A DNA stretch of 11,015 bases from Methanosarcinaceae archaeon (GTDB lineage Archaea; Halobacteriota; Methanosarcinia; Methanosarcinales; Methanosarcinaceae): contig JAUSPM010000159.1 of assembly GCA_030655675.1 (NCBI GenBank), forward strand, positions 1 to 11,015. Reading direction: 5' to 3'. The position numbers and the translations under genes are program-made. Every line of letters starts with the position of its first letter. Within the stretch, counting starts at the first letter, position 1. Under the pieces are notes generated by a model. The model worked only from the letters and a program-made list of their open reading frames with translations, searched no databases and had not been told where the DNA came from. Positions 1 to 5,654 of this stretch are shown here, in pieces.

Positions 1-681
1 CTCTTTTTCAATATCAATACTGCTCACAGCCTCTTCTTTTCGGTCAACATGCTGCTTTTCCGCATCCTCAAGCAACGTTTTTGTAAGACCCGCAGGAGAC
101 ATTTTACCGGTCAATCCCGGGTAGTTTTCGATCAATCGAGCCGAGCACATCTTATTGAGGATACCGCCCCAGGTGCCACTTTCAAATATAACGGTCTTAA
201 GTCCCATATATGCAGATACGGTTGCCGCAGAAAGACCAGCGGCACCGCTTCCAACAACTGCGACATCATACTCATTTTCACCAAGTTTTTTTACGCCGCT
301 TTTCTGCTTGTCCATATAATCCTTTATCGCAGCATGCAGCGCATCTGCCGCCAGATTCGAACAATGCATCTTAACCTGCGGCAGTCCCCCCAGATCATCT
401 GCAACATCAGAACGAGTGATCTCCAGTGCTTTTTCAAGCGTCATCCCCTTTGCCATCTCAGTGACCATACTGGAAGTTGCAATAGCAGAAGCACATCCAA
501 ATGTACGGAATTTGATATCCTTGATGATATTGTCCTCAACCTTAAGTTGGATCTCCATCATATCGCCGCAGACCGGATTCCCTACCTGCCCTATTGCATC
601 GGCATCCTTTATGACACCAACATTCCTCGGATTCCTAAAATGATCTTTTACCTTTTCACTGTACTCGATTGGTTCTACCAC
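1..681 (-). CDS. IscU/NifU-type Fe-S scaffold fused to a thioredoxin-reductase-like FAD domain (3' end beyond window)
   Basis: The reading frame starts at a GTG (679-681) and stays open for 227 codons to the window edge. Residues 1-125 are an IscU/NifU N-terminal scaffold domain, on which Fe-S clusters are assembled. All three ligand cysteines are present: C38 in NPVCGD, C63 in FGCASA and C107 in KMHCSNLA, with the conserved D40. After a short linker, residues 138-227 begin a pyridine-nucleotide-disulfide oxidoreductase fold: the FAD-binding motif G144-S-G-A-A-G149, E167 after the second beta strand, and WGGILN...IENYPG (171-189), as in thioredoxin reductase. The redox CxxC expected further on lies outside the window. 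A GC-rich AGGGGG lies about 8 bases upstream of the GTG, and the gene starts 17 bases after the IscS stop, so the two are probably cotranscribed. Both domains are well supported. The fusion is read directly in one frame, although a sequencing indel cannot be excluded. The reductase substrate is unknown; persulfide or cluster reduction is inference. Confidence 0.85.
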   Translation of the reverse strand, partial: MVEPIEYSEKVKDHFRNPRNVGVIKDADAIGQVGNPVCGDMMEIQLKVEDNIIKDIKFRTFGCASAIATSSMVTEMAKGMTLEKALEITRSDVADDLGGLPQVKMHCSNLAADALHAAIKDYMDKQKSGVKKLGENEYDVAVVGSGAAGLSAATVSAYMGLKTVIFESGTWGGILNKMCSARLIENYPGLTGKMSPAGLTKTLLEDAEKQHVDRKEEAVSSIDIEKE

Positions 682-698
682 ATTAATTCCCCCTAAAA

Positions 699-1868
699 TT
701 ATTCGCCCGGATACAATGGCGAAAGTATACGAAGCCTGTCTACCACACTGGGAAGGTTCTCAATAATATAATCCGCCTCTTCAATTGTGTTCCATCTATT
801 GAGTGAAAGCAAAAGTGACCCATGTGCTTCCTCGTGCCGTAGTCCTATTGACATCAAAACATGGGACGGCTGAAGTGTCTTCACAGAACATGCAGACCCT
901 GTCGATGCCTCTATCCCGAGGTCGTTTATACCCAGGATGATACTCTCACCTTCAATGAAACTGAACCGCATACTTGCAATATTTGGCAGTCTTTTTGTCT
1001 TGTGACCTGTGATATATGAATATTTGATAGTCCCCAGCACCTTTTCAATAATGTGATCACGAATTTCCATCATCTTAGAGGAATCAGCATCCATTTCCGC
1101 TTTTGTGATCTCACATGCTTTGCCAAAACCCGCAATGCCCGATATATTTTCCGAACCTGACCTTATACCTTTTTCCTGCCCGCCCCCTGTCATTACTGGG
1201 CGGACCGGTACACCTTTGCCAATGTACAATGCACCAACACCTTTCGGACCGTTGAGGTCATTTGATGAGATGGAAAGCAGATCAATGTTGTCCTTTTGTA
1301 CATCGATCGGGATCTTACCACATGCCGCAACCCCGTCCACATGGAACAGGATTTCCCTCTTATGTGCCATCTCACCGATTTCACGTATCGGCTGGATCGT
1401 TCCGATCTCACCGTTCGCATACATAACAGAGATCAGGATAGTATCATCACGTATCTCATGTTCGATACGCTCGACATTAACAAGCCCGTCTTTATCCACA
1501 GGCACGAACGATACCTCAAAACCCTCACGCTGCAAGTCCTTGCAGGTGTTGATCACAGACATATGCTCGATCACGGTCGTGATAATATGCTTGCCTTTGC
1601 TCATTTTCCTCTGGGCTACACCACGAAGAGCAATATTGTTGGATTCCGTCCCGCCTGATGTGAAAATAATATTATTCTCATCTGCACCGATAAGAGATGC
1701 CACTGATTCCCTTGCAGTTGCAAGTGCCCGCCTTGCATTGACACCTGAATCATGCAATGACGCAGGATTTCCTACATCGGTTCTCATATACGACATCATT
1801 GCATCGATCACACGCTCATCAACGGGCGCGCCGGAAGCATTATCCATGTAAATCCTGTTCAATTCCAT
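699..1868 (-). CDS. iscS: IscS/NifS-family protein lacking the PLP lysine (probably not a cysteine desulfurase)
   Basis: The 389-residue protein aligns end to end with class V aminotransferase-like cysteine desulfurases: MDNASGAPV at the N-terminus, SGGTESNN (71-78), H102 in IEHMSV, HVDGVAACGKIPIDV (176-190), IRSGSENISGI and the loop cysteine C327 in TGSACS. The signature SGHK(I/F)xGPKG reads S201-S-N-D-L-N-G-P-K-G210. The Schiff-base lysine is therefore Asp204, the preceding His is Asn203, and the Gln that contacts PLP (Q183 in E. coli) is Ala181. Archaeoglobus fulgidus IscS has the same Lys-to-Asp change, lacks desulfurase activity, and supplies its loop cysteine as a ligand to a [2Fe-2S] cluster in complex with IscU. 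I infer the same accessory or scaffold role here, since C327 is kept and an IscU domain is encoded 17 bases downstream. The ATG at 1868 is the obvious start, with only a weak ribosome binding site (ATGAGG). A 73-base gap separates it from the dsrE-like gene. Confidence 0.92.
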   Translation of the reverse strand: MELNRIYMDNASGAPVDERVIDAMMSYMRTDVGNPASLHDSGVNARRALATARESVASLIGADENNIIFTSGGTESNNIALRGVAQRKMSKGKHIITTVIEHMSVINTCKDLQREGFEVSFVPVDKDGLVNVERIEHEIRDDTILISVMYANGEIGTIQPIREIGEMAHKREILFHVDGVAACGKIPIDVQKDNIDLLSISSNDLNGPKGVGALYIGKGVPVRPVMTGGGQEKGIRSGSENISGIAGFGKACEITKAEMDADSSKMMEIRDHIIEKVLGTIKYSYITGHKTKRLPNIASMRFSFIEGESIILGINDLGIEASTGSACSVKTLQPSHVLMSIGLRHEEAHGSLLLSLNRWNTIEEADYIIENLPSVVDRLRILSPLYPGE

Positions 1869-1941
1869 AACCTCATTTTGTTTTAGTATCCCCCGGATCT
1901 CCTTCCCCTCAATTTCCAGTCATTATTTATTTGTTCTAATA
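1869..1941 (-). promoter_or_regulatory. possible internal promoter before iscS
   Basis: This 73-base gap is one of the longest inside the minus-strand cluster. Read on the minus strand it contains an A/T-rich TATA-like stretch (AAATAAATAATG, about 1937-1923), then the purine-rich GGGGAAGGAGATCC and the iscS ATG. A start site about 25 bases downstream of the TATA-like element would give a leader of about 30 bases. It could let the iscS/iscU-fusion pair be expressed separately from the upstream genes. This rests on base composition and spacing alone. Confidence 0.3.
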
Positions 1942-2307
1942 TCAGAACCACATTGTCCCATCGGCATCCAGAACAAGATCATTCAGGGTTGCCGCACCTA
2001 CCACTTCAACGCCTTCCATGAAATCGCCCCGGTCAAATCCAATCAACTGGGTCGATGCTTCGCAGACATAGAGTTTCACACCGGCAGCAACTGCCTGGTC
2101 AATGATATCTTTAAGGGAGGGGAAACTTCCCATCTGTATCTTTTCTGCTTCACCTTTCTTGACAACGGTTATACCCATTCCCAAAAAATACACGGCTGCA
2201 TCAATTCCCATGGCTTTTGCGGTCTGTGCAAGTACGAATGGAGAATACAATCGCTCCGGTGTACTGACACCGCTTGTTTGTACGTATAATAGATTTTGTT
2301 CAGTCAT
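1942..2307 (-). CDS. DsrE/DsrF-like (TusD-fold) sulfur-relay family protein
   Basis: The 121-residue soluble protein has the DsrE-like alternating beta-alpha pattern: an N-terminal strand NLLYVQTSG, a helix with PFVLAQTAKAMGIDAAVYFLGMG, a lysine/glutamate segment, then VKLYVCEAS with a single cysteine, C82, where DsrE-type proteins carry their persulfide-accepting cysteine. DsrE/TusD relatives pass sulfane sulfur between partner proteins, commonly with TusA, and the gene directly upstream (9-base gap) is a TusA homologue. The start is ATG at 2307 with GAGGAA 7 bases before it. I infer that it takes part in cytoplasmic sulfur trafficking towards the IscS/IscU pair. Related archaeal DsrE-like proteins are mostly uncharacterised, so the exact partner and direction of sulfur flow are not known. 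Confidence 0.75.
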   Translation of the reverse strand: MTEQNLLYVQTSGVSTPERLYSPFVLAQTAKAMGIDAAVYFLGMGITVVKKGEAEKIQMGSFPSLKDIIDQAVAAGVKLYVCEASTQLIGFDRGDFMEGVEVVGAATLNDLVLDADGTMWF

Positions 2308-2316
2308 AATAATTCC

Positions 2317-2568
2317 TCATTTCAATCTTTCGATCAAAAAACGAAAATGGTCGCCCATATCTTCGAATTTCAACAGTTTATTACCGGTTCTTTTAGCCCA
2401 CCTGGGAATATCATTGGTAGATGCCGGATCATCTGTCAGGACTTCCAATACCTCACCGATCTCAATATCGTTGATAGACTTTGATGTATTAAAGACAGGG
2501 ATCGGGCAGAATAGACCGATGCAATCTTCTACTTTATCCGGTATTATTTCAGTTTCTTTATCTGCCAT
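2317..2568 (-). CDS. tusA: TusA/SirA-family sulfur carrier protein
   Basis: The protein is 83 residues from the ATG at 2568. The defining TusA motif CPxP is C21-P-I-P24 in GLFCPIPVF. It is followed by the family's IEIGEVLEVLTDDPAS...DIPRWAKRTGN pattern, typical of the two-layer fold with an acidic TDDP turn. The C21 thiol is expected to carry a persulfide that is handed to acceptors such as DsrE or molybdopterin/tRNA-thiolation enzymes. The frame also has an ATG 13 codons upstream (2607). I prefer 2568 because AGGAGAG sits about 10 bases before it and the family normally starts close to this point. With 2568 the gene begins 5 bases after the cytochrome stop instead of overlapping it. It is followed 9 bases later by the dsrE-like gene, so the pair is probably translated from one mRNA. 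Confidence 0.88.
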   Translation of the reverse strand: MADKETEIIPDKVEDCIGLFCPIPVFNTSKSINDIEIGEVLEVLTDDPASTNDIPRWAKRTGNKLLKFEDMGDHFRFLIERLK

Positions 2569-2572
2569 CTTA

Positions 2573-4009
2573 TTAAACTCTCCTCTTCCTATGAACAAAC
2601 ATTGCACTGATCACCAATACACCTGCAAGACCAAATGCCTCAAATCCAGGTGTCGATTCTGTTGTTGGTTCTGTTTGAACACCTTTGTCTGAATCGCTAT
2701 TTGTATCTGAATCCGGTGAATTTATCGAGTCTGATGCTTGCGCCATGATAATGACCGGTACAATATATGTGCCCTCATCAAACAAATAATCGATGATTGC
2801 CTGTGGCGCTGATCTATATTGCAGTTTAGCGCTGATAATTACAGGGTCATTCGCATCAGCAGGTATTGTGAATGTGTGCTGTTCAACAGCGGTCTCTCTA
2901 GGAGATATCCGGTGATCCGAAATTACACTCTCTGCCAACCATACCTTAGAAGTAGGATTTCCATCTGCATCGCCCAAAACCGTATGATACACCAGCGTAT
3001 CGGGATCAATGTTCTTATCTTCGTCAAGTGCACCGTAATGGTAGAACTTGTTCCCATCACCATCTGTTGCAGTTACATCCAGCCACATCTCCCTCATGTC
3101 TGTCAAACCGGTTGGAAGCATGTGTCCTGCACCTGAATTTGTAATTGATATATCAACGGTTACAGTATCCCCTGCTTCAGCTGACCTAGGAGCATCAACA
3201 ACTAACGTTGCAGCACTCTGGAGGCGCTCAATTGCCATATCCCTGTGAGTATCATCTCCAAGAAAATCTGTTATGAACGCATTGGCCCCAACTGCATAAT
3301 GAGTATATATGTGATCTCTTTTCGGACCCATTGATGCTGCTTTTCCCGGATTCGCCTCATATTTTGTGATACCGGGTGTCATGTGACAATCCTGACACTG
3401 GACGCCTTCCTTGGAATATGGCCCCTCTTTCCATTCCGTGTAAGTTGCTTCAAGCATCAATCCGTTTGTGGGGTGGCTGACATCATGGCACATACCGCAA
3501 AATTCAGATTTTGTGTGAAGGTCTGAAAACTCTGTAAAATGATATGGTGAATTTGAATCCTTAAACGGTCCCCATTTTGTCTCACCCGGTGTGAGGATAA
3601 AAGGTGCATTACCAATTCCCGCACTGTCCGATACCGTGTGACAAAAATCACACTGGACACCTCTTTTTGCAATATCGCTCAGTTTGGAACCATCAACCGG
3701 AGGGAGCTCGCCTGACACCACCCCAATAGGAGTATGACAGCGGGCACAGTATGTATCAGTTAAACCATCGGTCTCTTTGCTTGCCATCTCCGCTTCTTTC
3801 TTGTAGAACGGATCGATCTCGGCGAGCGAATGCATTCCACCTTCCCATTGGGAATGTATTATGCCATGACAACTCGCGCATTTTGCATCCCGTTCGAACA
3901 TGTCAGAAGACAATGAACCGGGTGCGGTTTGTTCTGCTGCAAGAGATGTGTTTACTGTCAATAACATCAATAAAATGAACAGCATAACAATTTTCGGTTT
4001 AATGAACAA
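2573..4009 (-). CDS. secreted pentaheme c-type cytochrome with PGF-CTERM-like C-terminal anchor
   Basis: The protein has up to 478 residues. A hydrophobic signal peptide spans about residues 7-24, cut near SLAA. Five CxxCH heme c motifs follow at C44-H48, C88-H92, C120-H124, C171-H175 and C205-H209, with further histidines that could be distal ligands. Residues about 265-420 form a beta-rich domain containing NSGAGHMLPTG (291-301), a motif I recognise from C-terminal domains of other multiheme cytochromes. A Ser/Asp/Thr-rich linker (426-453) leads to TPGFEAFG (453-460), a hydrophobic helix and the basic tail HRKRRV. This is the layout of a PGF-CTERM sorting signal, which archaeosortase removes to give a lipid-anchored, S-layer-facing protein. 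I infer extracytoplasmic electron transfer. The start is unclear: TTG at 4009 is only 1 base after GGAGGT, ATT at 4003 has ideal spacing, and the first ATG is at 3985. All three keep most of the signal peptide. The partner is unknown. Confidence 0.88.
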   Translation of the reverse strand: MFIKPKIVMLFILLMLLTVNTSLAAEQTAPGSLSSDMFERDAKCASCHGIIHSQWEGGMHSLAEIDPFYKKEAEMASKETDGLTDTYCARCHTPIGVVSGELPPVDGSKLSDIAKRGVQCDFCHTVSDSAGIGNAPFILTPGETKWGPFKDSNSPYHFTEFSDLHTKSEFCGMCHDVSHPTNGLMLEATYTEWKEGPYSKEGVQCQDCHMTPGITKYEANPGKAASMGPKRDHIYTHYAVGANAFITDFLGDDTHRDMAIERLQSAATLVVDAPRSAEAGDTVTVDISITNSGAGHMLPTGLTDMREMWLDVTATDGDGNKFYHYGALDEDKNIDPDTLVYHTVLGDADGNPTSKVWLAESVISDHRISPRETAVEQHTFTIPADANDPVIISAKLQYRSAPQAIIDYLFDEGTYIVPVIIMAQASDSINSPDSDTNSDSDKGVQTEPTTESTPGFEAFGLAGVLVISAMFVHRKRRV

Positions 4010-4032
4010 TACCTCCTTACAAACATTGCATA

Positions 4033-4049
4033 TCGATTTATTTAATCGA
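4033..4049 (-). other. short intercistronic hairpin between SOR and cytochrome genes
   Basis: A perfect 6-bp inverted repeat (TCGATT / AATCGA) with a 5-base loop lies just after the superoxide reductase stop and about 14 bases before the cytochrome ribosome binding site. There is no clear U-run after it on the minus strand, so a strong terminator is unlikely. An mRNA processing or stability element is possible. The stem is short and A/T-rich. Confidence 0.3.
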
Positions 4050-4051
4050 CA

Positions 4052-4423
4052 TCATTTGACAGTGATCCCTTTCTCGACTTCCCACATTCCATGAACATTG
4101 CACCGAATGACTGCACGTAGTGTGGCAGTTTCATGCGCTCCGCTCTTGACCATATTAATAGTCGCTTTTGCGGTCATAAATACAGGTGTAAGTATCACTT
4201 TGGTGATAAAATTTCCACCTGAATACAGGTCGATCCACTGGATATGATGTGCTACTTCCATCACATGAGGTGTGCTTCCAACCTTGATGGTCACTTCAAA
4301 CGCCTCGCCTGCGGTTACGGTGTCAGGTGCCTCGATGACAGGCACATGTTTCTTTTCCATATCTGTAAGATCTAATGCATTTACGGGATTATTGATCCCG
4401 CAAAACAAGCTCTTTTCCGTCAT
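4052..4423 (-). CDS. sor: superoxide reductase, one-iron (neelaredoxin) type
   Basis: The 123-residue protein reduces superoxide to hydrogen peroxide at a mononuclear Fe(His)4Cys centre. All five ligands are visible: H26 in KKHVP, H53, H59 (six residues later) in TPHVMEVAHH, then C108 and H111 in CNVHGMWE. The spacings match those of Pyrococcus furiosus SOR. K25, just before the first ligand His, is the conserved catalytic lysine. The glutamate that normally precedes it (EKHVP) is Lys24 here, with E23 one position earlier. That Glu binds iron only in the oxidised resting state and is absent from some natural enzymes. There is no N-terminal desulforedoxin domain; a separate desulforedoxin gene lies at the head of the same cluster. 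The start is ATG at 4423, preceded by GGAGGT. A 54-base gap upstream contains a weak A/T-rich promoter-like stretch. Confidence 0.93.
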   Translation of the reverse strand: MTEKSLFCGINNPVNALDLTDMEKKHVPVIEAPDTVTAGEAFEVTIKVGSTPHVMEVAHHIQWIDLYSGGNFITKVILTPVFMTAKATINMVKSGAHETATLRAVIRCNVHGMWEVEKGITVK

Positions 4424-4477
4424 ATCATACCTCCAATGTTTATGTTCAATGTCCGGCTTTGGATAAAATAATTCAAA

Positions 4478-4825
4478 TTACTTTATCATCTTCAAAGCAT
4501 CTCTGCAAACCGCAACGGAAGGAGCACCTGCTGTCAGGAAAATGACATCCATGGTTTCCATGATCTCCTCTTTTGTCGCGCCGGCATTGAGTGCGCTTTT
4601 CATCTGGGATACTGTGCATTCATTGCACTGTCTGGATGCGACAACTGCAAGTGCCATCAATCTCTTTACCTTTCCGGAAAGTGCACCGTCTGATAACATC
4701 TTATGATCGCATCTTTTGTACTTTAAAAGAAATTCAGGATCAAGTTCCCCAAGTGTATCCAGAATCTTTGGGGTGAATCCCATCTTTTTATTCATGCTTT
4801 TTATTATCTCTTCGTGTTCGCTCAT
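4478..4825 (-). CDS. carboxymuconolactone decarboxylase/AhpD-like protein with CxxC
   Basis: The 115-residue all-helical protein has the AhpD-like layout: an N-terminal segment around GFTPKILDTLGELDPEFL, the core helix KVKRLMALAVVASRQCNEC, and a C-terminal AGATKEEIMETMDVIFLTAGAPS with the family's GAT-K-E-E-I turn. The redox pair is C67-N-E-C70. In peroxidase-active AhpD-type proteins the motif continues with His four residues after the second Cys (CxxCxxxH), acting in proton relay. Here that position is Gln74. The protein may therefore be a thiol-disulfide or peroxide-linked protein with altered activity. In this cluster a role in handling the peroxide made by superoxide reductase is an attractive inference. 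The start is ATG at 4825 with GGAGGT 9 bases upstream. The ring-cleavage function in the family name is not implied. Confidence 0.82.
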   Translation of the reverse strand: MSEHEEIIKSMNKKMGFTPKILDTLGELDPEFLLKYKRCDHKMLSDGALSGKVKRLMALAVVASRQCNECTVSQMKSALNAGATKEEIMETMDVIFLTAGAPSVAVCRDALKMIK

Positions 4826-4870
4826 ATTTAATTACCTCCATTCTATTGAAATTTGAAATCCTAAGTGTAT

Positions 4871-4891
4871 CTGATTTTAGTTCGTAATCAG
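4871..4891 (-). other. small inverted repeat at the end of the second DUF2180 gene
   Basis: A perfect 6-bp inverted repeat (CTGATT / AATCAG, 9-base loop) overlaps the stop codon of the gene ending at 4888 and precedes the 62-base gap before the AhpD-like gene. It could influence readthrough or mRNA processing. The stem is short, no T-run follows, and it may be chance. Confidence 0.2.
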
Positions 4892-5109
4892 TCGAATGCG
4901 TCTACCAATGTCTGTCCAATACAGTAATTGCACAAGATCCTTGGAAGTTCCTTCTCAAGCATTTTCGAAGGTGCAGGATAATTTCCACCCCGTATTGGCA
5001 AATCCATCCTTCTTGAGTGATCCATGCACAGACCTTTACCGCATACAATACAGATCGAAACTGCTTCACTGTCTTTGCCTTCTTCCATGCAATCATAACA
5101 TTTCAGCAT
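4888..5109 (-). CDS. DUF2180-like small Cys-rich protein (second copy)
   Basis: The 73-residue protein matches what I recognise as the archaeal DUF2180 family: an N-terminal KCYDC (C4, C7), then C20-IV-C23-GKGLC28-MDH31, a basic/aromatic middle, and ILCNYC near the end (C60, C63). Seven cysteines plus H31 could bind two zinc ions in a B-box/treble-clef-like fold. No catalytic motif is seen and the function is unknown. A zinc-binding adaptor or redox-sensitive regulator are both possible. Start ATG at 5109 is preceded by GAGGTGGTGA, and the gene begins 12 bases after its paralogue ends. Compared with that paralogue it has an insertion-rich middle (RGGNYPAPSK) and an acidic C-terminal tail. Confidence 0.72.
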   Translation of the reverse strand: MLKCYDCMEEGKDSEAVSICIVCGKGLCMDHSRRMDLPIRGGNYPAPSKMLEKELPRILCNYCIGQTLVDAFD

Positions 5110-5121
5110 ATTTTCACCACC

Positions 5122-5334
5122 TCAATAATTCTCCAGTAAAGCTTCATGGCACGGCTCACAAACGATTCGAAGTGTATGTTCTACATCCGGTTTCAACCGG
5201 ACAGAGTAATCATTGTCCCACACAGGGATCTCCTCCCGCCTCAGATGATCTTTACATAAGCCCATTCCACACACGATACAGATTCCAACTGCATCAGTAT
5301 CTTTTCCCATTTTAGCACATTGATAACATTTCAT
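5122..5334 (-). CDS. DUF2180-like small Cys-rich protein (first copy)
   Basis: The 70-residue paralogue of the following gene shares the full metal-ligand pattern: C3/C6 in MKCYQC, C19/C22, C27 and H30 in GICIVCGMGLCKDH, and C59/C62 in IVCEPC. The segments GKD(T/S)(D/E)AV and CIVCGxGLC are nearly identical between the copies while the middles differ, as expected after an old tandem duplication. A zinc-finger-like structural role is likely; the biological role is not known. It starts at ATG 5334 with AGGTGAG upstream and lies 26 bases after the desulforedoxin stop, so it is probably translated from the same mRNA. Confidence 0.74.
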   Translation of the reverse strand: MKCYQCAKMGKDTDAVGICIVCGMGLCKDHLRREEIPVWDNDYSVRLKPDVEHTLRIVCEPCHEALLENY

Positions 5335-5360
5335 GTATTCTCACCTTGAAATAATTCCAA

Positions 5361-5483
5361 CTATTCGATCAATTCCATATCTTCTCCGCAACATACAAGA
5401 GCACCGCCACCAACTTTTGTGACTTCGACCTCATTACCGCAAATGTTGCAGCGATATTTTTCACCAATTCCCGAAACACCCAT
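5361..5483 (-). CDS. desulforedoxin, free-standing 40-residue protein
   Basis: The 40-codon gene has ATG at 5481-5483 and TAG at 5361-5363. The sequence contains KYRC12-NIC15-G, then GGGALVC31-C32-GEDMELIE. The CxxC...CC arrangement and the flanking VTKVGGGALVCCGEDM closely match Desulfovibrio desulforedoxin and the N-terminal domain of desulfoferrodoxins. The four cysteines bind one iron as FeS4. A near-perfect ribosome binding site (GGGAGGTGA) lies 5 bases upstream, which strongly supports a real gene despite its size. As first gene of the cluster, four genes ahead of a one-iron superoxide reductase, it supplies the module that two-iron desulfoferrodoxins carry in the same chain. Electron donation to that SOR or a partner in the same pathway is the natural inference. 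Confidence 0.9.
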   Translation of the reverse strand: MGVSGIGEKYRCNICGNEVEVTKVGGGALVCCGEDMELIE

Positions 5484-5532
5484 TGATCTCACCTCCCTTT
5501 ACAATCTAAGTGTTAAAATTATTTATGATTTA

Positions 5533-5602
5533 GCCATATATTGAATCTCATCCCCAATGACATTCAAACTATTAAGATAATGTGGAACTTTTATACATAA
5601 AT
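5533..5602 (-). promoter_or_regulatory. candidate promoter(s) for the desulforedoxin-headed cluster
   Basis: The 171-base gap between the cupin gene and the desulforedoxin start contains two archaeal TATA-like elements on the minus strand. ATTTATGTATAAAAG at 5602-5588 would give a leader of about 80 bases. TTCAATATATGGC at 5545-5533 would give a leader of about 25-30 bases. The second has the more usual spacing. No strong terminator separates the cupin gene from this point, so some readthrough is possible. Based on sequence pattern only. Confidence 0.45.
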
Positions 5603-5654
5603 ACGTGTTGGTAACAGACATGATACAAATTGATTACCACCACTACCAGTCGAT

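Noticed and set aside
49..696. A 215-codon plus-strand open frame at the left end
   Set aside because: It lies antisense to the IscU-flavoprotein frame, whose motifs are unmistakable. Its translation is Cys/His/Ile-rich with no recognisable domain.
1105..1851. A 248-codon plus-strand open frame
   Set aside because: It is the antisense shadow of iscS, with low-complexity Ser/Ile/Pro-rich translation.
2569..2607. Longer TusA form starting 13 codons upstream
   Set aside because: It would overlap the cytochrome stop and its added residues do not resemble the family; AGGAGAG is better placed for the ATG at 2568.
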